A stretch of DNA of 64,000 nucleotides from Bradyrhizobium sp. 195. Lineage in GTDB: Bacteria > Pseudomonadota > Alphaproteobacteria > Rhizobiales > Xanthobacteraceae. The stretch spans positions 5,642,001 through 5,706,000 of the forward strand of contig NZ_CP082161.1 in NCBI RefSeq assembly GCF_023101665.1, given 5' to 3'. A program made the position numbers and the translations under genes. Positions within the stretch are counted from its first letter, which is position 1, and every line of letters begins with the position of its first letter. The notes below the pieces were generated by a model. It did no database searches and was not told the origin of the DNA. It saw only the letters and a list, made by a program, of their open reading frames with translations. Below are positions 30,357 to 39,977 of the stretch, piece after piece.

Positions 30357-31342
30357 TACTTCGCGTCGTCCGCCAGCATCTTCCGGTACTTCTCGACGTC
30401 GCGCGTCACGAGCTGCTGCAGCAGCTCCGGCGCATGCTCGTTGGCGTCGGGAGCGACGGTCGAAAGGTCGACAAAGCGCTTCTTCACCGCGTCGGTCTCG
30501 ACGGCGGTGCGCGCGGCGGCGTTGAGCTTGGCGATCACCGCCGGCGGCGTGCCCTTGGGCGCGAACAGGCCGTTCCAGCCCTGTGCCTCGAATTCAGGCA
30601 GGCCGGCTTCGGCTGACGTTGGCAGATCGGGCAGCGTGGCGAGGCGCACGGTCGAGCCGACCACGAGCCCCTTCACCAGCTTCTCGTTGATCGACTGCGA
30701 GACCGAGGCGGCCGCATCGCAGACGCCGTCGATCTGGCTGCCGACGGCATCGGTCAGCGCAGGCGCGGCACCGCGATAGCCGACCAGAGTCGCGTCGATG
30801 CCGGCTGATGTCACGAAGCTCTTGCAGATCAAATAATTCGAGGAGCCGACGCCGGCATGGCCGAGATTGATCTTGCCGGGATTGGCCTTGGCGTAGGCAA
30901 TGAACTCTTTCAGGTCCTTCGCCGGAAAGTCCTTGCGCAGCGCGACGATGCCGAATGTCTTCGCCACCATGGCGATCGGGACGAAGGAGTCCGGCGTGAA
31001 CGGCAGTTTTGGATAGATCGTGTAGGTCGCGGCATTGGTGCCGGCATTGCCGATCGCGATGGTGTAGCCGTCGGGCTCGGCGCGGGAGGCGCGCGCCAGC
31101 GCGGTCGAGCCGCCGGCGCCCGCAACGTTCTCGATCACGATGGTCTGGCCGAGCGCGATCCCCATCTGCTCGGCTACCGTGCGCGCGATCACGTCCGAAG
31201 TACCGCCGGCCGCGAACGGCACGATCATGGTGATCGGACGCTTGGGGTAATCCTGCGCGAGGGCGCTGGTTGCGAGCGAAAATGACGCGAGCGACAGCGC
31301 CGCGATCGCGGCGAGAGACCGCTTCAGCACGAACGAGATCAC
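30356..31342 (-). CDS. Bug family tripartite tricarboxylate receptor
   Basis: The 328-residue periplasmic solute receptor of the Bug (TctC) family has a signal peptide ([15 protein letters not shown], cleavage about residue 29) and the core motifs [16 protein letters not shown] and [18 protein letters not shown]. It binds a carboxylate, and no TctA/TctB permease is in the window. The start is GTG at 31342, overlapping the purQ stop (GTGA), so it is translated with purQ. Coupling of a receptor to a purine gene is unexpected; a functional link is not shown. Confidence 0.9.
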   Translation of the reverse strand: MISFVLKRSLAAIAALSLASFSLATSALAQDYPKRPITMIVPFAAGGTSDVIARTVAEQMGIALGQTIVIENVAGAGGSTALARASRAEPDGYTIAIGNAGTNAATYTIYPKLPFTPDSFVPIAMVAKTFGIVALRKDFPAKDLKEFIAYAKANPGKINLGHAGVGSSNYLICKSFVTSAGIDATLVGYRGAAPALTDAVGSQIDGVCDAAASVSQSINEKLVKGLVVGSTVRLATLPDLPTSAEAGLPEFEAQGWNGLFAPKGTPPAVIAKLNAAARTAVETDAVKKRFVDLSTVAPDANEHAPELLQQLVTRDVEKYRKMLADDAK

Positions 31343-32040
31343 GCGGCCTTTTCCAGATGCGCGGTGAGGCCCGCGAACAGGCCGCGGCCGTCGGTGCAGC
31401 CCATGATGTCTTCGACGTGGTTTTCCGGATGCGGCATCATGCCGAGCACGTTGCCCCTGTCGTTGACGATGCCGGCGATCGAATGCGCCGCGCCGTTGAT
31501 GTTGTGGGCTTCGTCCACCACGCCGTCGGCGGAACAGTAGCGATAGAGCACCCGCCCCTCGCCTTCGAGCCGCTTGATGGTCTCTTCATCCGCCTCGTAA
31601 TTGCCCTCGCCATGGGCGACCGGCACGCGGATCACCTGCCCTGCATTGTAGCCGCGGGTGAACGGCGTATCGGAACGCTCGACGCGCAGATGCACGTCGT
31701 GGCAGATGAATTTCAGCCGCGCGTTGCGCATCAAGACGCCCGGCAGGAGGCCGGACTCGCAGAGGATCTGAAAACCGTTGCAAACGCCGAGCACGAGGCC
31801 GCCCTTGGCCGCATAGTCGCGCACCGCGTCCATCACCGGCGCGCGGGCCGCGATGGCACCGCAGCGCAAATAGTCGCCGTAGGAGAAGCCGCCCGGCACC
31901 ACCACGAGATCCGTGCCCGCAGGCAGGGACGTCTCGGCATGCCACACCATCGCCGGCTCGCTGCCGGAGATCAGCCTCAGCGCACGCGCCATGTCGCGCT
32001 CGCGGTTGATTCCCGGAAAGACGAGGATGGCGGCTTTCAT
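31339..32040 (-). CDS. purQ: Phosphoribosylformylglycinamidine synthase subunit PurQ
   Basis: PurQ is the glutaminase subunit that supplies ammonia to PurL. The 233-residue class I amidotransferase has the start [20 protein letters not shown], the nucleophile motif GVCNGFQIL (cysteine about residue 87) and [11 protein letters not shown] with the histidine and glutamate of the triad. The ATG at 32040 is chosen by family length; the open frame extends upstream to 32184. purS is 1.3 kb upstream, with corA inserted between on the other strand. Confidence 0.97.
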   Translation of the reverse strand: MKAAILVFPGINRERDMARALRLISGSEPAMVWHAETSLPAGTDLVVVPGGFSYGDYLRCGAIAARAPVMDAVRDYAAKGGLVLGVCNGFQILCESGLLPGVLMRNARLKFICHDVHLRVERSDTPFTRGYNAGQVIRVPVAHGEGNYEADEETIKRLEGEGRVLYRYCSADGVVDEAHNINGAAHSIAGIVNDRGNVLGMMPHPENHVEDIMGCTDGRGLFAGLTAHLEKAA

Positions 32041-32219
32041 GACAGAGGTTCCGACGGTGGCAGGAATCGGGCTGGCCAACGGGCCATTTCGTGAAGAGAC
32101 ATAACCATTTGACGGGGATTTTACCAGTGCTAGCCTCGGCAGAGGGCCTTGTACACAGGCCATGCGCATAGGCTGTGGCCGCACCCGTTCGGTCGGTCGA
32201 TTTGCCCGGGATTGAAGCC

Positions 32220-33236
32220 ATGAACGTCCCGTCGCTGCCTACATCCCCCGCCGAGCCGGTATCGACCGAGGGCGTCGTCGCTGCCGGCGCCTATGTCGAT
32301 GGCCGGCGCACCGCCAATATCGCCATCAGCGAGGCCTCGAGCTGGCGGTCCAAACCTGGCCACGTGGTCTGGATCGGCCTGCACGAGCCCGACATGGCGC
32401 TGCTCGGCGCGGTGCAGAAGCAATTCGACCTGCACGAGCTCGCGATCGAGGACGCCAACCACGCCCATCAGCGCCCCAAGATCGAGCAATATGGCGAGGC
32501 CCTGTTCATCGTCGCCCGCACCGCGCAATTGATCGAAGGGCGGATCGCCTTCGGCGAGACCCACATCTTCGTCGGCGACGGCTATCTGGTGTCGGTGCGC
32601 CACGGCGCTTCGACGTCTTACAAGCCGGTCCGTGAACGCTGCGAAAGCTGCCCGCGGGCGCTCGCACGCGGCGAGGATTACATCCTCTACGCCATCCTCG
32701 ATTTCATCGTCGACAACTACTCGCCCGTGCTCGAGAGCATTCACGTAGAGATCGAGGCGATCGAGGATGACGTGCTCGCGCACGCGATCACCAAGGCGCA
32801 GATCGAACGGCTTTACATGCTGCGCCGCGACCTGTTGCGGCTGCGCAACGCGATCGGGCCGCTGGTGGAGGTCTGCCGCCGGCTGGAGCATGACGAGCTG
32901 TCGATGGTACGGCAGGCCATGCAGCCGCTGTTCCGCGACGTCACCGACCACGTCCGCAACATCCAGGAACGCATCGATTCCATGCGCGAGGTGCTGGCCT
33001 TCGCCTTCGAGGCGAGCCTGCTGGTCGGCCAGGCGCAGGAGACGGCGGTGTCGAAGAAGCTCGCCTCATGGCTTGCGATCATCGCGATCCCGACCGCGCT
33101 CGCCGGCATCTACGGCATGAACTTCAAGCACATGCCGGAGCTGGAATGGGAGTACGGCTACTTCATGCTGCTCGGCGTGATGCTGACGGCGTGCACCGCG
33201 CTGTACTGGCGTTTTCGTCGCGCCGGATGGCTGTGA
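32220..33236 (+). CDS. corA: CorA family magnesium/divalent metal transporter
   Basis: The 338-residue protein has a long cytoplasmic domain followed by two C-terminal transmembrane helices. The CorA selectivity motif YGMNF lies just after the first helix (about residue 299), followed by [10 protein letters not shown] in the periplasmic loop. It would carry Mg2+ or Co2+ inward. The ATG at 32220 is chosen by alignment with the family pattern; the ribosome site is weak. It lies on the strand opposite to the pur genes, between purQ and purS. Confidence 0.9.
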   Translation: MNVPSLPTSPAEPVSTEGVVAAGAYVDGRRTANIAISEASSWRSKPGHVVWIGLHEPDMALLGAVQKQFDLHELAIEDANHAHQRPKIEQYGEALFIVARTAQLIEGRIAFGETHIFVGDGYLVSVRHGASTSYKPVRERCESCPRALARGEDYILYAILDFIVDNYSPVLESIHVEIEAIEDDVLAHAITKAQIERLYMLRRDLLRLRNAIGPLVEVCRRLEHDELSMVRQAMQPLFRDVTDHVRNIQERIDSMREVLAFAFEASLLVGQAQETAVSKKLASWLAIIAIPTALAGIYGMNFKHMPELEWEYGYFMLLGVMLTACTALYWRFRRAGWL

Positions 33237-33254
33237 GGGAGTTACTCCAGCTTC

Positions 33255-33336
33255 GTAGCCCGGATGGAGCGAAGCGCATCCGGGACGGTGTCGCCCCGGA
33301 TAGAACCCGGATTTCGCTTCGCTCCATCCGGGCTAC
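33255..33336. repeat. Intergenic palindrome, family A (GTAGCCCGGAT)
   Basis: Perfect 22-bp arms (33255-33276 and 33315-33336) begin with GTAGCCCGGATGGAGCG. It lies exactly between the convergent corA and purS genes. Confidence 0.9.
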
Positions 33337-33346
33337 CAGGGCAGGC

Positions 33347-33589
33347 CTAGCTCAGCAGCTCGACCCGATAATTCTCGATGACCGTGTTCGCCAAGAGCTT
33401 GTCGGCGGCGTCCTTCAGCGCGGCTTCCGCCTTGGTCTTGTCGGCGCCGGCGAGCTCGATATCGAACACCTTGCCCTGGCGGACGCTGGCGACGCCGTCG
33501 ACGCCGAGCGACTTCAGCGCGCCTTCGATGGCCTTGCCTTGCGGATCGAGGATGCCCGTCTTCAAGGTAACGGTAACACGTGCCTTCAC
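33347..33589 (-). CDS. purS: Phosphoribosylformylglycinamidine synthase subunit PurS
   Basis: PurS is the small bridging subunit of the PurSQL complex. The 80-residue protein has the family pattern KARVTVTLKTGILDPQGKAI, GVASVRQGKVFDIEL and a C-terminal ANTVIENYRVEL. The start is GTG at 33589 with GAGGGG upstream. It follows the purC stop by 11 bases, so purC-purS are one operon. Confidence 0.96.
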   Translation of the reverse strand: MKARVTVTLKTGILDPQGKAIEGALKSLGVDGVASVRQGKVFDIELAGADKTKAEAALKDAADKLLANTVIENYRVELLS

Positions 33590-33600
33590 GTCAAATCCCC

Positions 33601-34368
33601 TCAGCTCTTCACCAGCACCGGGCCGGAGCCCTGCGGACGCTCGTTCTCCATGAGGATGCCGAGGCGCTTTGCGACTTCAGTATAGGCCTCGAGCAACCCG
33701 CCGAGATCCCTGCGGAAGCGGTCCTTGTCGAGCTTCTCGTTCGACTTGATGTCCCACAGACGGCAGCTATCCGGTGAGATCTCGTCGGCGACGATGATGC
33801 GCATCATCTCGTTCTCGAACAGGCGCCCGCACTCCATCTTGAAGTCCACGAGGCGGATGCCGATACCGAGGAAGAGCCCGGTGAGGAAGTCGTTGACACG
33901 GATGGCGAGCGCCATGATGTCGTCGATCTCCTGCGGCGTCGCCCAGCCGAAGGCGGTGATGTGCTCTTCCGACACCATGGGGTCGTTGAGCTGGTCGTTC
34001 TTGTAGTAGAATTCGATGATGGAACGGGGCAGCTGCGTGCCCTCCTCGATGCCGAGGCGCTGCGACAGCGAGCCGGCGGCAACGTTCCGCACCACCACTT
34101 CCAGCGGCACGATCTCGACCTCGCGAATCAACTGCTCGCGCATGTTGAGGCGGCGAATGAAGTGGGTCGGCACCCCGATGTCGTTGAGGTGCTGAAACAG
34201 GTACTCCGAGATCCGGTTGTTGAGGACGCCCTTGCCCTCGATCACCTGATGCTTCTTGGCATTGAACGCGGTGGCGTCATCCTTGAAGTGCTGAATCAAG
34301 GTACCGGGCTCCGGGCCTTCATAGAGAACCTTTGCCTTGCCTTCATAAATGCGACGCCGACGGCTCAT
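33601..34368 (-). CDS. purC: SAICAR synthase PurC
   Basis: PurC joins CAIR and aspartate with ATP in purine synthesis. The 255-residue protein starts [20 protein letters not shown] and shows the family segments [29 protein letters not shown] and [16 protein letters not shown]. The ATG at 34368 gives the usual rhizobial N-terminus; an ATG at 34398 would add ten residues, and neither start has a strong ribosome site. It heads the purC-purS operon. Confidence 0.97.
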   Translation of the reverse strand: MSRRRRIYEGKAKVLYEGPEPGTLIQHFKDDATAFNAKKHQVIEGKGVLNNRISEYLFQHLNDIGVPTHFIRRLNMREQLIREVEIVPLEVVVRNVAAGSLSQRLGIEEGTQLPRSIIEFYYKNDQLNDPMVSEEHITAFGWATPQEIDDIMALAIRVNDFLTGLFLGIGIRLVDFKMECGRLFENEMMRIIVADEISPDSCRLWDIKSNEKLDKDRFRRDLGGLLEAYTEVAKRLGILMENERPQGSGPVLVKS

Positions 34369-34687
34369 TGGGATGTACCGTGTTTTGTTGAAATCCATGA
34401 ATTTGGTGTGCTCCGGTTACTAGGATTTACGACCCACAGCGGAGCTGCCGTGAACGGCCAGGAACCCGTCTCGAACCCTTGGAAACAGAGCGGGAACCAA
34501 ACCTTAGGCAACCTATCCGATTGGCTGACCGAGCACAATCGATCCGGCCGTCCGGCGCCAACTTATACCGTCTCGCCTGCGGCTTAACGGCCCGTTGTTT
34601 TGCCGACATGTGCTATCTATGTAGGCACGCAGCCGGGCGGTCGCAACGGAAGGCCCCCGCTCCATTCAGAGGGATTTGGAACAAGGC
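34369..34687. other. Gene-free interval between purC and the zeta subunit gene
   Basis: These 319 bases separate divergent genes and should hold both promoters. No clear promoter, riboswitch or RNA gene could be fixed. Short open frames here have no coding character. Confidence 0.5.
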
Positions 34688-35011
34688 ATGAGCGAGTTCG
34701 ATAAGCGCCAGGAAGGTTTCGAGAAGAAGTACGCCCTCGACGAGGAGCAGAAATTCAAGGCGGAGGCCCGCCGCAACCGGCTGCTCGGGCTGTGGGCGGC
34801 CGAAAAGCTCGGCATGTCGGGCGATGCCGCCACCGCCTATGCCAAGGAGGTGGTCGCGGCCGATTTCGAGGAGGCCGGCGATGCCGACGTCCTGCGTAAG
34901 CTCACGGCCGATTTTGCCGCCAAAAACGTCGCCGTCACCGAACAGGCGATTCGCGCCAAGATGAGCGAGCTGCTCGGGGTGGCCGCCGCCGAGGTGAAGG
35001 CAGGGAAATAA
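34688..35011 (+). CDS. F1-ATPase inhibitor zeta subunit (DUF1476)
   Basis: The 107-residue alpha-helical protein of the DUF1476 family is the alphaproteobacterial zeta subunit, which inhibits ATP hydrolysis by the F1Fo-ATPase. It has the conserved start SEFDKRQEGFEKKYALDEEQ, thought to enter the catalytic interface, then RRNRLLGLWAAEKLG. The ATG at 34688 is chosen by family length. It is divergent from purC, a context also common in rhizobia. Confidence 0.92.
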   Translation: MSEFDKRQEGFEKKYALDEEQKFKAEARRNRLLGLWAAEKLGMSGDAATAYAKEVVAADFEEAGDADVLRKLTADFAAKNVAVTEQAIRAKMSELLGVAAAEVKAGK

Positions 35012-35016
35012 TCCAT

Positions 35017-35991
35017 TCAGGCGAGGCGCCGGCGCGCAACAACCTTGCGCGCCGGCGTTCTCTTTCTGACGCCCTGTGGAGCCGAACCATCCCGCCCGGC
35101 AAAGTTGCGGCGGATGGTGTCGAGCAGGCGCTCGGCGGCAGCACTCAGAAAGCCGCCGCGACGCGTCACGAGGACGACGTCCTGATCCGCGGCAAGATCG
35201 CCGACGGCGATCGTCGCGATCGAGGCCGCGCGCAGCTCCTCAGCCACATGACTCCTCGCCAGCAGCGCGAGACCGAAGCCGGCTTCCACGAGCCGCTTCT
35301 GCGCGGTGAGGCTGTCGACGGCCGTCCATTCGACCTCGCCGAGCCCATGCGTGAGAAACAGCGCGAACACATGGGCCGCGGCGATCTCGCGGCGCCCGCG
35401 CGTTTCCGGAAATGCGATCCAGCGTTCACCGCGAAGCTCTGCAAGCCGCTTCACGCGCTTGCCCGCCAGGGGATGTTCGGGCGCACAGACGACCTGCAAT
35501 GCCTCGGTCAGCACCAGCTCGCAAGCGAGATCGCCGGCGCGATCAGCGTTGTAGCGCAGGCCGATCGTGGCCTCGCCGCGCCGGATGAGATCGCTGACCT
35601 CCGCGCTGGTCGCCGTTCGCAAGGTCAGCGTGACGGTGGGATTTTCCCTGGCAAACCGCTTCATGATGGTCGACAGGCGGCCATCGGCGAGCGTGCCGGT
35701 TACCGCCAGCGAAACCGGCCCCGCATTCTGCTTGGTCAACGCACGTATCGCCTGTTCGGCGTCCTGCGCCGCGGGAACCGCGCGCTCGGCATAGGGGACC
35801 AGCACGCGCCCGGCATCGCTGAGCCGGGTGCGGCCCGCCACCCGCTCGAACAGGGGCACGCCGAGCTCCTGCTCCAGCAGCGCGATACGGCGCGAAATCG
35901 CCGGCTGCGAGCGGTGCAGGAATTTCGCGGCATTCGAGATCCCGCCCCTGCGATGAACGGTCAGGAAGGTATCGAGGGCGTCACTGTCCAT
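35017..35991 (-). CDS. LysR family transcriptional regulator
   Basis: The 324-residue protein has an N-terminal LysR helix-turn-helix (ISNAAKFLHRSQPAISRRIA, about residues 17-36), an effector domain, and a basic C-terminal tail (RKRTPARKVVARRRLA) that is longer than usual. The ATG at 35991 follows GAGGTCGCG. It is divergent from the PEP-mutase-like gene with 104 bases between, which is the likely regulated target; the effector is unknown. Confidence 0.88.
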   Translation of the reverse strand: MDSDALDTFLTVHRRGGISNAAKFLHRSQPAISRRIALLEQELGVPLFERVAGRTRLSDAGRVLVPYAERAVPAAQDAEQAIRALTKQNAGPVSLAVTGTLADGRLSTIMKRFARENPTVTLTLRTATSAEVSDLIRRGEATIGLRYNADRAGDLACELVLTEALQVVCAPEHPLAGKRVKRLAELRGERWIAFPETRGRREIAAAHVFALFLTHGLGEVEWTAVDSLTAQKRLVEAGFGLALLARSHVAEELRAASIATIAVGDLAADQDVVLVTRRGGFLSAAAERLLDTIRRNFAGRDGSAPQGVRKRTPARKVVARRRLA

Positions 35992-36095
35992 CGCGACCTC
36001 ATGCAAAAAACTGATGTTGCTTGCAAGAATAACAAATTTGGCGGATGGCGAAAATGCTCCTAAGGCTCCATAGACGGACAATACGGAGACGAGCC

Positions 36096-36923
36096 ATGAC
36101 GAGCCAACTGGACAAGGCGACAGCGTTTCGCGCGCTGCACGAGCGGCGTGGCGCTTTCATCATCCCCAATCCATGGGATGCCGGTACGGCCAAGCTGCTC
36201 GCGGCGATGGGATTCGAGGCCCTCGCAACCACGAGCCTCGGGGTCGCCAACATGCTCGGCAGCAGCGGCGTCAATCTCGATGTCATCCTCGCCAACGCAC
36301 GCACGATCGTCGATGCCACCGACCTTCCGGTCAGCGTCGATCTCGAAAATTGCGGGGCCGATGAGCCGAAACGTGCGGCCGAAGCTATACGGCGTGCGGC
36401 GGAAGCTGGCGCCGTCGGCGGCTCGATCGAGGATTTCAGCGGCGACCGCGATCGCCCCATCTACGACTTTTCTCACGCCGTCGAGCGCGTCCAGGCCGCC
36501 GTCGAAGTGGCCCGCGCGCTGCCAATTCCGTTCACGCTGACGGCGCGGGCCGAGAACCTCCTGCACGGCCGCAAGGACATCGACGACACAATTCGCCGCC
36601 TGCAGGCCTTCGAGGCCGCGGGCGCCGACGTCCTGTATTCGCCCGGCCTGTACGACCTCGCCACGATCCGGACTGTCGTATCCTCGCTCAGCAAGCCGTT
36701 CAACCACGTGATGGGCTTTGCTGACCCAACGTTGACAGTCGGGCAATTATCCGCCGCCGGCGTCAAGCGCATCAGCGTCGGCGGGGCCATGTCGCGCTAC
36801 GCGCTCGCCGCGTTCCTGAACTGCGCGCACGAGATGAAGGACAAGGGATCCTTCACCTATGTTCGCGACATGGCTCCGGTCGGCGAGCTGCGTGAGGCCT
36901 TTGCGTCGGTCACTCCTCCTTGA
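36096..36923 (+). CDS. Isocitrate lyase/PEP mutase family enzyme
   Basis: The 275-residue protein of the PEP mutase/isocitrate lyase superfamily is a Mg2+-dependent alpha/beta barrel that makes or breaks C-C or P-C bonds next to a carboxylate. Visible features are IIPNPWDAGTAKLL, ATTSLGVANMLG, VSVDLENCG with a metal-binding aspartate and glutamate, and GGSIEDFSG. The canonical KKCGH loop of isocitrate lyase is absent. Similar proteins act as oxaloacetate decarboxylases, methylisocitrate lyases or phosphonate enzymes. The start follows CGGAGACG. It overlaps the 3' end of cynS by 14 bases. Confidence 0.85.
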   Translation: MTSQLDKATAFRALHERRGAFIIPNPWDAGTAKLLAAMGFEALATTSLGVANMLGSSGVNLDVILANARTIVDATDLPVSVDLENCGADEPKRAAEAIRRAAEAGAVGGSIEDFSGDRDRPIYDFSHAVERVQAAVEVARALPIPFTLTARAENLLHGRKDIDDTIRRLQAFEAAGADVLYSPGLYDLATIRTVVSSLSKPFNHVMGFADPTLTVGQLSAAGVKRISVGGAMSRYALAAFLNCAHEMKDKGSFTYVRDMAPVGELREAFASVTPP

Positions 36924-37398
36924 AGCCGTATTCCGGCACGTTGCCGCTGGCGCCGTAATATTTGTACGGCAGGAATTTGCCGCTCATGGTGATCTTGACG
37001 CGGTCGCCCTTCGGGTTGGCGACGCGCTCCATTGCCATGTCGAAGTCGATCGCCGACATGATGCCGTCGCCGAACTCCTCCTCGATCAGCGCCTTCCAGG
37101 CCGGACCGTTCACCATCACCATCTCGTAAAAGCGATAGATCAACGGATCGGTCGGCGGCATCGGCGTGCCGGTGCCGCGCATCGGCACCTCGTTGAGCAT
37201 CGCAACTTCCACCTTCGACAGGCCGAACAGCTCGCCGGCATTGGCCGCCTGCGGCTTCGTCAGCTTCATCTGGCCGAGTATGGCGCCAACGATCAGCACT
37301 TCGGAATAGCCGCCGATCTTGTCGCAGATGTGCTTCCAGCTCCATCCCTTCTCGCGCTTGATGTCGAGCAGCTTTTCGGTGAGGTCTTCGCGTTTCAT
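36910..37398 (-). CDS. cynS: Cyanate hydratase (cyanase)
   Basis: Cyanase decomposes cyanate with bicarbonate to ammonia and CO2. The 162-residue protein has the N-terminal helix bundle and the catalytic region DPLIYRFYEMVMVNGPAWKA, with the arginine and glutamate, plus the serine in GIMSAIDF. The usual length is about 156 residues. The ATG at 37398 follows GGAGCC. No cynT (carbonic anhydrase) or transporter is adjacent. It converges with the PEP-mutase-like gene. Confidence 0.96.
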   Translation of the reverse strand: MKREDLTEKLLDIKREKGWSWKHICDKIGGYSEVLIVGAILGQMKLTKPQAANAGELFGLSKVEVAMLNEVPMRGTGTPMPPTDPLIYRFYEMVMVNGPAWKALIEEEFGDGIMSAIDFDMAMERVANPKGDRVKITMSGKFLPYKYYGASGNVPEYGFKEE

Positions 37399-37472
37399 GT
37401 CAGGGGCTCCTTGGTTAGGCATTGTGTCGGGCCTGCCGCTTTGGGAGGCATGAAACGTGCCAAAAAATGAGG

Positions 37473-39038
37473 CTAGCGCTTCACACCGGCCCCTTCGCGC
37501 GGCAATCCCTCTATAAATCCTCCGATCGCCTCGAGCACCGGCCGCTGATCGCCTGCGAAGAACCAGTGATCGTTGCCGTCGAGCTCGACGAACTCCGCGC
37601 CGCTGATCCGGCTCGCCACATCGCGACCGGCCGCGATGCGCACGGCCTGGTCGCCGCGCCGGTGCAGCACCAGCGTCGGCATAGTGATTTCAGGCAAGAG
37701 GCGCCGCACGTCGGCGTCGCGAAACGCCTCGAGCACGGCCGAGATACCGCCGGGACTGGAGGCTGCACGCAACAGCCCCGCCCACCAGGCGCGCGCCTGG
37801 GGATCGCCAGCAAGGCTCGGTGCAAAGGTTTCGATCCCAACTGGCCCGCCCCATTGCGCGACCAGATGCTTGCTCCAGGCATCATACTGACTGGCGCGCA
37901 GCGCGTGCGGATAGTCCTGTGCCCAGCAGCCCTTGGCCAGTGCGCCGAACAGGATGAGCCCGGCCACGCGGCGGGGCTCGTCGACCGCGAACTTGATGCA
38001 GGCCGGCCCGCATTCGGAGGCGCCGAACAGCACGATGCGGCGCGAGTCCACCGCCCGCAGCACGGTGCCGATATCCTCCGCGGTGACATCGATGCCAGGG
38101 GCCGACCCGACCCGGTCGGACAGTCCGATCCCGCGACGATCGAACACGATGAGGCGTCCGAGCTGCATCAATGACGCCAGGAATGTCCGGCTCGCAGGGT
38201 TCTCCCAGGCGCGCTCCACATGCGACACGAAGCCGGGCATCACCAGAATATCGAGCGGGCCGCTTCCGTAGGTCTGATAGGCCAGATGCACCCCCGCGCC
38301 TTTCACGTAGCGCGTCACCGGGGCGGCATGCGGCGCCGCCGCGGGACTCATCAGCGCCTCGGTCTCGGCTTCCGGTGCAACCCCTAGCTCGTCGCGCAGC
38401 CGCTGCGTCAGGGCTGCGTGATGGCGCTCTGCCGCGCTTCGGTCGCCGGCGAGCAGAAGACTGCGGATCAGATGCCGGCCATACACTTCGCTCAATGAAT
38501 CGAGCTCAACCAGGCGTCCCGCAGGCACAGTCGCGGCGAAATGATCGCCGGCGGCGTTCTTGTCCTGCACCGCACGCTCCAGCGCATGCATGAGCCGCCC
38601 CCGCAACGCCTCCCGACGAAAGAAGGCCCAATCGTCGAATTCGGGACAGTCGTCCAGAGCGAAGCCCGCAAGGAAGTCGCCCCGATAGATCAGGCAAGCC
38701 TCTTCAAAGGCACCGCGATCGCAGGCGCTCTCGAACAAATGCGTATCGATCTTCAGCTCGACCGCCGGAGACCATCGGACGCTCGTACGGTCAGTCTCGA
38801 AAACCGACTGCCCGAGCGTGAGCTCGATGCGGTGCAGCAGGCGCCGCAATCGCGCTAAGCCGGTCTCGCGAGCAGCCTCGGGCCACAGCAGCGCAACAAG
38901 GACGTCGCGCGCGACGGCGCCCTTGGTCTCCGTGAGATAGATCAGCAGAGCAAGACCTTTGCGTAGGTTCAACTTGATCGGGCGGCCGTCAGCATGGACC
39001 TCCGGGAACCCGAATGTCTCCAGCGAGAAAGCCGTCAT
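37473..39038 (-). CDS. BTAD-domain regulator fused to an alpha/beta hydrolase
   Basis: The 521-residue protein has two parts. Residues 1-230 resemble an AfsR/SARP-type module: a winged-helix-like start (VHADGRPIKLNLRKGLALLIYL, RLRRLLHRI) and a bacterial transcriptional activation domain (ACLIYRGDFLAGF, RLRDELGVAPEAETEAL). Residues 240-521 are an alpha/beta hydrolase with a serine elbow FGASECG (the last glycine of GxSxG is replaced by cysteine), GDQA for the acid and GNDHWF for the histidine. It may be a ligand-sensing activator. The ATG at 39038 follows GAGGATTT. It is divergent from mddA. Confidence 0.82.
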   Translation of the reverse strand: MTAFSLETFGFPEVHADGRPIKLNLRKGLALLIYLTETKGAVARDVLVALLWPEAARETGLARLRRLLHRIELTLGQSVFETDRTSVRWSPAVELKIDTHLFESACDRGAFEEACLIYRGDFLAGFALDDCPEFDDWAFFRREALRGRLMHALERAVQDKNAAGDHFAATVPAGRLVELDSLSEVYGRHLIRSLLLAGDRSAAERHHAALTQRLRDELGVAPEAETEALMSPAAAPHAAPVTRYVKGAGVHLAYQTYGSGPLDILVMPGFVSHVERAWENPASRTFLASLMQLGRLIVFDRRGIGLSDRVGSAPGIDVTAEDIGTVLRAVDSRRIVLFGASECGPACIKFAVDEPRRVAGLILFGALAKGCWAQDYPHALRASQYDAWSKHLVAQWGGPVGIETFAPSLAGDPQARAWWAGLLRAASSPGGISAVLEAFRDADVRRLLPEITMPTLVLHRRGDQAVRIAAGRDVASRISGAEFVELDGNDHWFFAGDQRPVLEAIGGFIEGLPREGAGVKR

Positions 39039-39185
39039 CGAAATCCTCGCTCGCCTTGGGACGTCACCAGGGGACGCACAGGGGACGGCGCCGCGGTAGC
39101 CATCGGCCCAGATCGAGTTCGCTCGCCGGCGACCGCCTCAAGCTCTGCATGCGGCACCGCCGGATCAGGCACAACAGGAGAAACC

Positions 39186-39977
39186 ATGTTTTCGCGCTTC
39201 GCAATCCTGCTCTACGCAATCGTGAGCTATGCCGTATTCACGGCGTCATTTCTCTATGCGCTCGGTTTCGTCGGCAATTATGTCGTACCCAAGTCAATCG
39301 ATCGCTCCCTCGACGTCGGCAGCCCTTCGACTTTGACCGAGGCCATCGTCGTCAACTTGCTGCTGATGAGCCTGTTCGCCATCCAGCACAGCGTCATGGC
39401 GCGCCCGGGCTTCAAACGCTGGTGGACCAAGGTTCTTCCCGTGGCCTGCGAGCGCAGCACCTACGTGCTGCTCTCCAGCCTGATCCTGCTGCTGCTGTTC
39501 TGGCAGTGGCGGCCGATCGCGATACCGATTTGGCAGACCAGCGGAATCGTGGCCTGGTTGCTGACCGGCGTCCATTGGCTCGGCTGGCTGATCGCCTTCG
39601 CCTCGACCCACATGATCGATCATTTCGACCTGTTCGGCCTGCGCCAAGCCTTCTCGGCGCTGCGCGGGACCGAGTTGGCCGGTCAATCCTTCAAGGCGCC
39701 GCTGCTCTACAGAATCGTGCGGCATCCGATCATGCTGGGCTTCTTGCTCGCGTTCTGGGCCACGCCCGAGATGACCGCCGGCCACTTGCTGTTCGCGATC
39801 GCGAACACAGCCTACATACTGGTCGCGCTTCAGTTCGAGGAGAGGGATCTGATCGCGGAGTTCGGCGCGACCTATCAGCAGTATCGCCGGCGCGTTCCCA
39901 TGCTGCTGCCCAGGATTTTCAGATCCCGCCGGACCGAAGATCGCCAGCCGCCTCGGCCTGTTGGAGCGCCTCGATGA
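39186..39977 (+). CDS. mddA: Methanethiol S-methyltransferase, MddA type
   Basis: The 263-residue integral membrane protein of the isoprenylcysteine-carboxyl-methyltransferase/NnrU class has the MddA pattern: YALGFVGNYVVPKSID near the N-terminus, IQHSVMARPGFKRWWT, STHMIDHFDLFGLRQ, and the C-terminal SAM-binding segment YRIVRHPIMLGFLLAFW. MddA methylates methanethiol to dimethyl sulfide. The ATG at 39186 follows ACAGGAG. It is divergent from the BTAD-hydrolase gene (147 bases between), and its stop overlaps the next start (ATGA). Confidence 0.85.
   Translation: MFSRFAILLYAIVSYAVFTASFLYALGFVGNYVVPKSIDRSLDVGSPSTLTEAIVVNLLLMSLFAIQHSVMARPGFKRWWTKVLPVACERSTYVLLSSLILLLLFWQWRPIAIPIWQTSGIVAWLLTGVHWLGWLIAFASTHMIDHFDLFGLRQAFSALRGTELAGQSFKAPLLYRIVRHPIMLGFLLAFWATPEMTAGHLLFAIANTAYILVALQFEERDLIAEFGATYQQYRRRVPMLLPRIFRSRRTEDRQPPRPVGAPR

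Noticed and set aside
34460..34500. Sequence resembling a tRNA T-arm (CTCGAACCCTTGG)
   Set aside because: No acceptor stem, anticodon arm or CCA-side pairing could be built around it.
34427..34609. 60-codon minus-strand frame between purC and the zeta subunit gene
   Set aside because: Basic, low-complexity product with no ribosome site; probably chance.
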